Shown one piece after another: positions 60,701-64,000 of a stretch of DNA of 64,000 bases. Source of the stretch: Sipunculus nudus (taxonomy: Eukaryota > Annelida > Sipuncula > Golfingiida > Sipunculidae); the NCBI GenBank assembly GCA_026874595.1, contig CM049306.1, forward strand, positions 14,033,019 through 14,097,018. Reading direction: 5' to 3'. A program made the position numbers and the translations under genes. The notes under the pieces are model-generated. The model was not told the DNA's origin. It worked only from the letters and a program-made list of their open reading frames with translations, and did no database searches. Positions within the stretch are counted from its first letter, which is position 1; each line of letters opens with the position of its first letter.

Positions 60701-61659
60701 CTAAATATGATCAAAAACAGATTGGTAGTTTTGACACTAGGCAGTCTTCAAGTGTGACAATGGGTTTTTAATGGAAAACAGAGGTTTTTGCTTAATATTT
60801 TGAAGGAACAAAGTCCTAGTGACCCAATTTTCTATATGGTAGGAGATTTTGGGGACATCTAACTGTCTACAAAATTTTGGATCTGTAGGTCCAATGGTTT
60901 CAAAACATGCCCTGTTAACAGCCGGTCGAAAACGGACAAAGGACAACGACTATAGCTCAGATGACTTATAGTCAGCTGAGCTAAAAAACAGTATAAATAC
61001 ACCAGTAGGTACATATTTGTATATAGTAGCAATACAATTAAACTATATACAAACTTATGTTTTTAACACATATTCTTTTAATAAATGTTTTTTTTTCAAT
61101 TTTTTTATCATTAGAAGAAACTCAGGGGAGAGACAGACAAATAATGTAGAATAACTGAAATTGAAGATGTTATAAAGTCTTTACATATTAATTTAATTAT
61201 TTTCTGTTGTGTACATGTTCAAATCTGAAAAATGAAAAAGAATTTTTTACACCAACAAATCCATTTGTGAATAGTAATATTAAACATAACCATTTTAAAA
61301 GTTCAATTTTGTGAATATTTATGTAAATTGAACAGGAAATTATTATACTGCTCAATCATATTTTATAGGTATCTATCAGTATAAATCACTCTCAAACTTG
61401 ATTTTAAAGGCCTATATATCTAAATTATATCTATAGCTAAAACTTACACAAAATATTATTTTACATGTCCTTGAATGCTAATAACAAGTTTAATAATTTA
61501 ATTTTTTTATGTAAGAATGTGTGATGAGAATAAAATCACACTGACGATACAAGATTTTATCAAATGATAAAATACCCCAGTCAAAATGTACTCACATTCC
61601 ACAGTGTCCTGTGAGAACTTGCTTGGATCGACGGCCAAAACAACAGTGTCTGAACTCAT
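33939..61659 (-). CDS. Universal stress protein (USP) domain protein (whole gene, 4 coding exons)
   Basis: Exons 61659-61596, 58526-58443, 54060-53978 and 34136-33939 join in phase to 429 nt (142 aa), the usual size of a single USP domain. The N-terminus has the ATP-site strand [11 protein letters not shown] (Asp11), followed by [20 protein letters not shown]. The C-terminus has the motif G-x2-G-x9-G-S intact (Gly108, Gly111, Gly121, Ser122), then [15 protein letters not shown]. This places it in the ATP-binding UspA-like group found in molluscs, annelids and cnidarians. It is a small soluble protein with no signal peptide. The 19.8-kb intron 3 carries the DIRS element and many repeats. The role in stress is a family-level inference. 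All splice sites are GT-AG, and no frame break is seen. Confidence 0.92.
34384..38637 (+). mobile_element. Family A repeat interrupted by a second family A copy
   Basis: The 5' half is 34384-35566 (starts CAAGGGACCCATGGGTC). The 3' half resumes at 38056 (TTGTGCCATGGTCAAA) and ends with the hairpin near 38637. Comparison with the uninterrupted copy at 6333-7628 shows that the two halves were once continuous. Confidence 0.78.
35567..38055 (+). mobile_element. Younger family A repeat nested inside another family A repeat
   Basis: It starts ACAAGGGACCCGTGGGTC and ends CAGCTAAGCTAAA. It is inserted in an A-rich spot of the older copy. The nesting defines both termini of the family to within a few bases. 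Confidence 0.82.
39493..41386 (+). mobile_element. Family A repeat, first of a head-to-tail pair
   Basis: The 5' terminus is ACAAGGAACCCATGGGTC. The 3' terminus carries GGACAGACAGACAGACGG and the hairpin ending GCTGAGCTAAAA. The next copy starts at once with GAGACCCATGGGTC. Confidence 0.82.
42832..43342 (+). pseudogene. Two exon-like frames, possible captured gene fragment or gene 3' end
   Basis: Putative exon 42832-42957 follows GATTTTTAG| and encodes [20 protein letters not shown], then the hydrophobic [20 protein letters not shown] and E, with donor GAG|GTGTGT. Putative terminal exon 43220-43342 follows GAATTACAG| and encodes [20 protein letters not shown] ... [10 protein letters not shown] and a TGA stop. 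Phases agree (0/0). The composition is more GC-rich than the surroundings. A single membrane segment is likely. The protein is not recognised. No upstream exons are seen in 34-42 kb. It could be a fragment carried by the TIR element or the end of an unseen host gene. Confidence 0.45.
43888..44575 (-). mobile_element. Family A repeat in reverse orientation
   Basis: The only minus-strand copy seen. The hairpin TAGCTCAGCTGAC is at 43888-43920, and the 5' palindrome GACCCATGGGT is near 44553-44563. It is short (about 0.7 kb) and lies inside the 42060-46481 element. Confidence 0.65.
45822..45982. mobile_element. Palindromic MITE-like hairpin, about 57-bp arms
   Basis: 45823-45878 and 45922-45982 are imperfect reverse complements sharing GTTGGCATCTTCATCACAAA. 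A 43-bp AT-rich loop separates them. It could fold as a long hairpin. It sits near the right end of the 42060-46481 element. Confidence 0.65.
46741..47060 (+). repeat. Two tandem copies of a 164-bp repeat unit
   Basis: The unit starts near TATGAGAATAACTGTA at 46741 and again at 46905. Each holds CAGTCACAGCAGGGGATC...CCCCAGTGACTG, which can fold into a hairpin. A third copy is at about 40505-40660. The unit is a core repeat of family A. Confidence 0.75.
47064..47439. mobile_element. PIF/Harbinger-like MITE with TAA target duplication
   Basis: The 376-bp element has TIRs AGCTGTGTTTCCAT / ATGGAAACACAGCT and is flanked by TAA on both sides (47061-47063, 47440-47442). The related repeat at 40660-40690 reads AATCAATAACTAGCTTAATT without the insertion. 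The TWA duplication fits PIF/Harbinger. Minus- and plus-strand frames inside it (up to 144 codons) are not recognised. Confidence 0.82.
48270..48470 (+). repeat. DIRS inverted terminal repeat, 3' side of the element
   Basis: Positions 48319-48470 are a near-perfect reverse complement of 53512-53661, with only a few differences. The outer 49 bp (48270-48318) are specific to this end and are copied in reverse complement in the internal complementary region. Confidence 0.92.
48515..48630 (-). repeat. DIRS internal complementary region (ICR)
   Basis: 48515-48586 is the reverse complement of the outer left terminus and 48584-48630 is the reverse complement of the outer right terminus. The two halves overlap in TTT (48584-48586), the complement of the AAA found at both element ends. 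This is the arrangement used in DIRS1 replication to rebuild the ends through a circular intermediate. Confidence 0.92.
48830..49840 (-). pseudogene. DIRS tyrosine recombinase, frame-broken
   Basis: The SAM-like N-terminal part ([49 protein letters not shown]) sits at the end of the RNase H frame. The catalytic part is spread over other frames. These carry [11 protein letters not shown], where the first catalytic Arg appears replaced by His (near 49346), [10 protein letters not shown] (His-x-x-Arg box, near 48924-48953), and a candidate catalytic Tyr in PHFYLSGVT (near 48836-48838). A poly-C run at 49085-49110 interrupts the coding sequence. Confidence 0.82.
50130..50560 (-). pseudogene. DIRS RNase H domain
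   Basis: The minus-strand frame starting near 50556 has [16 protein letters not shown] (Glu), [20 protein letters not shown] (Asp) and [12 protein letters not shown] (Asp), the DIRS/Ty3-type RNase H acidic residues in order. This domain is intact in one frame and continues into the recombinase N-terminus. It ends where the Pro-rich linker begins. Confidence 0.85.
50600..51460 (-). pseudogene. DIRS reverse transcriptase, frame-broken
   Basis: Recognisable pieces in order: [18 protein letters not shown] and FSSRLLL (51.4 kb), then in another frame [14 protein letters not shown], then [10 protein letters not shown] (catalytic Asp, near 51212-51223), [16 protein letters not shown] and FLDVWLL (near 51061-51072), and RFLGVTRDF. 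At least two frame changes interrupt it. The usual Y/F-x-D-D box is FLDV; a GTT codon stands where Asp is expected, so polymerase activity should be lost. Confidence 0.82.
51980..53050 (-). pseudogene. Probable gag-like region of the DIRS element
   Basis: It lies between the 5' terminal repeat and RT, where DIRS elements carry gag. Overlapping open frames occur on both strands because of GC-rich composition (for example 52155-52724 minus), and none is recognisable. The C28 run at 53135-53162 lies just outside. The call rests on position only. Confidence 0.4.
53135..53162 (+). repeat. C28 homopolymer
   Basis: A run of 28 C inside the DIRS element near its 5' terminal repeat. It forms G-quadruplex-capable sequence on the minus strand, and it is a likely site of length error. 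Confidence 0.9.
53512..53683 (-). repeat. DIRS inverted terminal repeat, 5' side of the element
   Basis: It pairs with 48319-48470. Its outer part, ending in TTTACGTAATAAA, is complemented in the internal region at 48584-48630. Confidence 0.92.
53978..54060 (-). CDS. USP protein, coding exon 3
   Basis: Acceptor TTCAAATCAG|, donor CGTGAG|GTGAGG. It encodes [20 protein letters not shown] and then KMLNKRE, the amphipathic helix between the two USP halves. Phases 1 in and 0 out agree with both neighbours. The DIRS element ends only 294 bp downstream of this exon's donor in gene orientation. Confidence 0.85.
54640..54772. repeat. (TA)n microsatellite, two long tracts
   Basis: Tracts of TA at about 54643-54688 and 54713-54772, separated by CTAT/CTAC-rich sequence and followed by GTAT repeats. 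In USP intron 2. The 99-aa frame across it is repeat-encoded. Confidence 0.95.
55119..56668 (+). mobile_element. Family D repeat, A-like architecture, hosting a family C element
   Basis: The 5' end has the palindrome GGCCTACAGGCC and then TAATGCGAACCTGTG. The 3' end has a GGAC-rich stretch (about 56570-56635) and ends CACACAGGTTCGCTAAAA, an 11-bp inverted match to GCGAACCTGTG. It is interrupted by the family C element at 55279-56010. Confidence 0.55.
55279..56010 (-). mobile_element. Family C element, 5'-truncated
   Basis: It starts (3' end) with CTAG and the hairpin GTAGTCGACAAGCGACTA near 55290-55307. It has about two and a half core units and breaks off near 56010. It lies inside the larger family D element. 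Confidence 0.75.
56690..56856 (-). repeat. Family B core fragment
   Basis: TTCAAGGTCAA ... AAGGTCACAACCCCAATTT ... CAATATGAAAGAAA matches the core of family B (19660-19860). Both ends are missing. Confidence 0.55.
56857..58006 (-). mobile_element. Family C element, full length
   Basis: The 3' end is CTAG with the hairpin GTAGTCGACAAGCGACTAC near 56869-56887. About three core units follow, then GCGGCGGCGG near 57943, and the 5' end TTGTATCCGCCAAAAC at 58006-57991. It is flanked on both sides by family B core fragments. Confidence 0.8.
58007..58380 (-). repeat. Family B-like repeat fragment next to family C
   Basis: Contains AAATGGCACAAAACAGCAAA and GGTGGCACCACT, as in the family B core, then a GGCCGGATGGATGACAGGC microsatellite-like 3' end. 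It may be the other side of the B element into which the C element at 56857-58006 was inserted. Confidence 0.45.
58443..58526 (-). CDS. USP protein, coding exon 2
   Basis: Acceptor TTATTTCAG|, donor GACA|GTGAGA. It encodes [19 protein letters not shown] and on to PTMPTRD. This is too short to stand out as an open frame; it was found by the family pattern W-Y-L-x(4)-H-x-P-G-x(2)-V-x-L-V-H. Confidence 0.88.
58607..60986 (+). mobile_element. Family A repeat with a 1.06-kb insertion
   Basis: The 5' end is degenerate (AACGGACTCATTGGTC, then ACAGCGCTCAGCTGA). The internal sequence matches 36240-38055. It is interrupted at 58792-59853. The 3' hairpin ATAGTCAGCTGAGCTAAAA is intact. Confidence 0.8.
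58792..59853. mobile_element. 1.06-kb insertion with 8-bp target duplication
   Basis: ATGAAGAA occurs at 58784-58791 and 59854-59861. The family A copy at 36340 is uninterrupted at this point. The insert carries a TGACGTCA site (59023-59030), CCAAT (59260-59264) and two ATGCAAAT octamers (59654, 59707). An inner 152-bp palindromic unit has CCAGTCCATGAAATAA arms at 58802-58817 and 58938-58953. There are no clear outer TIRs. An 8-bp duplication fits hAT-like or P-like elements. Confidence 0.72.
61596..61659 (-). CDS. USP protein, coding exon 1
   Basis: ATG at 61659-61657, donor GGAAT|GTGAGT. It encodes [21 protein letters not shown] and leaves phase 1. The in-frame codons upstream (DYFLKPK) run into an acceptor-like site at 61683, so a longer N-terminus from an unseen exon cannot be excluded. 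Confidence 0.85.
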
Positions 61660-61682
61660 CTTTGGTTTCAAGAAATAGTCAG
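61660..61682 (-). promoter_or_regulatory. Short 5' leader and splice acceptor before the USP start codon
   Basis: TTTGATTTTAG| directly precedes this 23-nt stretch, which suggests that a 5' UTR exon lies further upstream (above 61.7 kb) and is not identified. A CCAAT lies just beyond, near 61715. Evidence is limited to the splice-site match. Confidence 0.35.
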
Positions 61683-62104
61683 CTAAAATCAAAGTCAAAA
61701 AGTTTTAAGCGTCTTATCCAATCACATTCCCCAATAATAAGCCAGTTCTTTTAGCAGTGGCATTGTCAACACAGTCTTTCATGGGTCATACTAGAAACAG
61801 ACCAGCTACAAGTAATTCAACATGTTATATATGGTAGTGCTTGTAAGTAGTTGAGTGTAAAAATTCAAATGTCAAAAGATATTGCAAACATCCTCCAGAC
61901 CTTTCATTCACTTTTCAAAATGAAAATTTTGAAAACATACTTGCATATCCATGTGCAATGGTTAAATACTGAATTGATATGCTGCAAGCAAATTTTATTA
62001 ACTATCACAGTGCTCCATTATGCATTTGAGAAGTAAAACAATAGTACATGGTTGCCGCTGATGCATCAACCTGGGACTCCAGGGATAATTTCTAATTCTA
62101 TATA

Positions 62105-63205
62105 CAGTCAAGCCTGCTTATTGTCATATCGGTGGTGCATGCATAAATTATGATAATAACCAGGATGTGACATTATGTGTGCTTCAACATCGATGTCCTT
62201 TTTAGTCATAGAATAAGCGTTATGTCTTAAATGATATTTAATAAATCGTCAACAAAAAGGAAACAAACGTTTATGAATATTTTTATTGCACAATGGCATA
62301 TCAAATTACGTTTATGTGCACCTGAAAATTTATTTCCTGTAAGTTTTGTTTCGCATGCCGCAATAACTGACAAACATCCGGCGTGCAAACAGGAAGAGAC
62401 ACAGCATCTGGGTTATGAGGTCAAATGTATGGAAGTATGCGTGACAGTAAAAACGTTATGCGTAGGCAAACTATTTTACAAAATTTCACCAACCATTGCG
62501 CCTTATTTTCCGGATTTCTTAGTAATGACTCAAACTTCCATGATCATCTTTATGATAGGACTGTTGAGGGAGCGGGCATCGTCATGCCATTGTAAACTTT
62601 CTGAAGTTTCGCCGCGATTAAAGTTTTTGGACCAGGTATCTCCTCCAGTGCTCACAAAACCTCCAGCTGTACCTTTTAAAGTGATTTCCAGTAGTAAGCA
62701 ACATTTAGAGAGCTCTCGTGCTTCATATCATCTCTGTGAAACGTCACTGAGGTGTAAACCACGGCCTTGCAAAGGCCAGGAGTTCCTTTTGTATGACATG
62801 TGAGCGTAAGCATAGCCCTTGTGAACGTACGAAGAAACGCAATGAACTGGATTACCTTGGTATCTTAAGACGTTAATTAGCTAAGTGACGGGGAGTGACC
62901 TGCATGCATCTCTGCACTTGCCTGCCGCACATAGGTGGGTGACATGATCGTTCGATACGCCTGACCGATTAGAGGCTCTTGGCCTCGTTAATCGCCGTGT
63001 CGGCATCTGATGTGATACTAATTGTGATCTGGAATCACTGCCAAGGGTTCCAAGCATGACAATAAACGGGATTATGACAGTATTCCATGACATTAAACGG
63101 TCAGATTAACCATTGCTTATATAGGAAATGGTTTTGGATTTCAGATTTATGTGACAATAAACAGGATTTTCTATTAACTGATATGACACAAAGTGGGCTC
63201 GACTG
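62105..63205. mobile_element. 1.1-kb TA-flanked pogo/Tigger-like element
   Basis: The TIRs CAGTCAAGCCTGCTTATTGT and the inverse of CAGTCGAGCCCACTTTGTGT are flanked by TA. CATATC follows in both. Internal ACAATAAAC-type subterminal repeats are present near the right end. A 190-codon plus-strand frame (62231-62803) shows no transposase motif. Confidence 0.55.
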
Positions 63206-64000
63206 TATATATATACACATGTAGAGTCAAGCTGCAGCAGGAACAACATGGAAACAAGAATGACTGTACTGTTGTCTCCTGGAACAGTCTCTAACTCTAG
63301 GGCTAAATCAAATTAGAGTCTCAAAACTCTACAGAGCCATGACAATGTACCAACTGACTGTCAGTTGGCACTTCATTGTTTGATTAAACTCTAATGTAAA
63401 TTTCATGTCAATATTGCAGCTGGAGAAGTGCTCCTGAACATGAGAAGCTAGGTGGTGATTTCCAATGTTGACTTTTCTCTCATATGTCATTCTTGAAGGC
63501 AGGCACAGGCTCTGAATGTGAATCTTGGTTAGTGATAAAGTAAAGAAAGAAAATGTAAATGGAAAGTAATTGTTACTTTTTGTCTAGAACAATTTCGAGA
63601 GTGTGCAGGTTGTTCAATAGTAACCCTGAATAATTGACTTGAATAAAACTCTTACTTTTATATATATATATATATATACACCTTTTTTTTACTCTTATTA
63701 AATAATAGGTCATACTATGCTTCCACTATGTTCCTGTATCGACCTATTATGACATTTAGAATATTTTATCATAGCCATGTATGAACCGTTGCCAGCAAAA
63801 GAGATACCAGCCCAGTGAGGACCACCCAGAGCCAATGTTGTTACATTTCATTTTGACTGACAGCACATAGGGCCCTGTGCTGGTGGGGTTGAACCCATAA
63901 AATTAAATCACTTTTCAGGCAGAGAACAGTTTTTCCTCAAGGCATATGCTGATAACATGTTTAATCCATGGAAACCCCTTATAAGGCTAATGTAATGTCA
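63206..64000. other. No feature recognised at the right edge
   Basis: AT-rich DNA with a short TA tract. It may lie upstream of, or inside, the 5' part of the USP transcription unit. Confidence 0.4.
63660..63678. repeat. Short TA microsatellite
   Basis: Nine or so TA units followed by CACC and a T-run. Confidence 0.8.

Noticed and set aside
62231-62803. 190-aa plus-strand frame
   Set aside because: It lies within a TA-flanked element, no domain is recognised and no splice or promoter signals support it.

Overview
The window is AT-rich metazoan nuclear DNA. It holds three spliced protein-coding genes in a dense bed of mobile elements. A universal stress protein (USP) gene points to a mollusc or other lophotrochozoan (or a cnidarian), because vertebrates and insects generally lack animal USP genes. 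The pearl/Helentron-like repeats and a DIRS-type retrotransposon make a bivalve the best guess. This is inference; no species can be named from the sequence alone.

Genes. (1) 5634-12820, minus: TMEM168-like multipass membrane protein, 3 coding exons, about 700 aa, full length. (2) 22392-28630, plus: a 495-aa C3HC4 RING-finger protein in 7 coding exons, with an internally repeated motif, a coiled coil and a C-terminal RING. (3) 33939-61659, minus: a 142-aa USP-domain protein in 4 coding exons spread over 27.7 kb. Genes 1 and 2 diverge; genes 2 and 3 converge. All exon joins use GT-AG sites and keep phase. I see no operon-like or functional coupling between the genes.

Mobile DNA. A 5.4-kb DIRS-like tyrosine-recombinase retrotransposon (48270-53683, minus) sits in USP intron 3. 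It has inverted terminal repeats and an internal complementary region, but its frames and some catalytic residues are broken. Repeat family A (about ten copies, nearly all on the plus strand) starts with a palindrome, carries GGAC-type microsatellites and ends in a near-palindromic hairpin. Families B and C have asymmetric terminal inverted repeats, internal tandem cores and a 3' hairpin followed by CTAG, as in Helentron/HINE or pearl elements. Other elements are two long TIR transposons (14272-17539 and 42060-46481), a TAA-flanked MITE (47064-47439), a 1.06-kb insertion with an 8-bp target duplication (58792-59853), and three TA-flanked pogo/Tigger-like elements. Several are nested, which gives exact element ends and a relative order of insertion.

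The remaining stretches are AT-rich intronic or intergenic DNA with microsatellites and long C or G runs. The points most worth a second look are the 42060-46481 TIR element with direct subterminal repeats and an enclosed pair of exon-like reading frames, the asymmetric-TIR families B and C, the DIRS end structure, and the RING gene with its repeated motif and paired NF-kB-like upstream sites.
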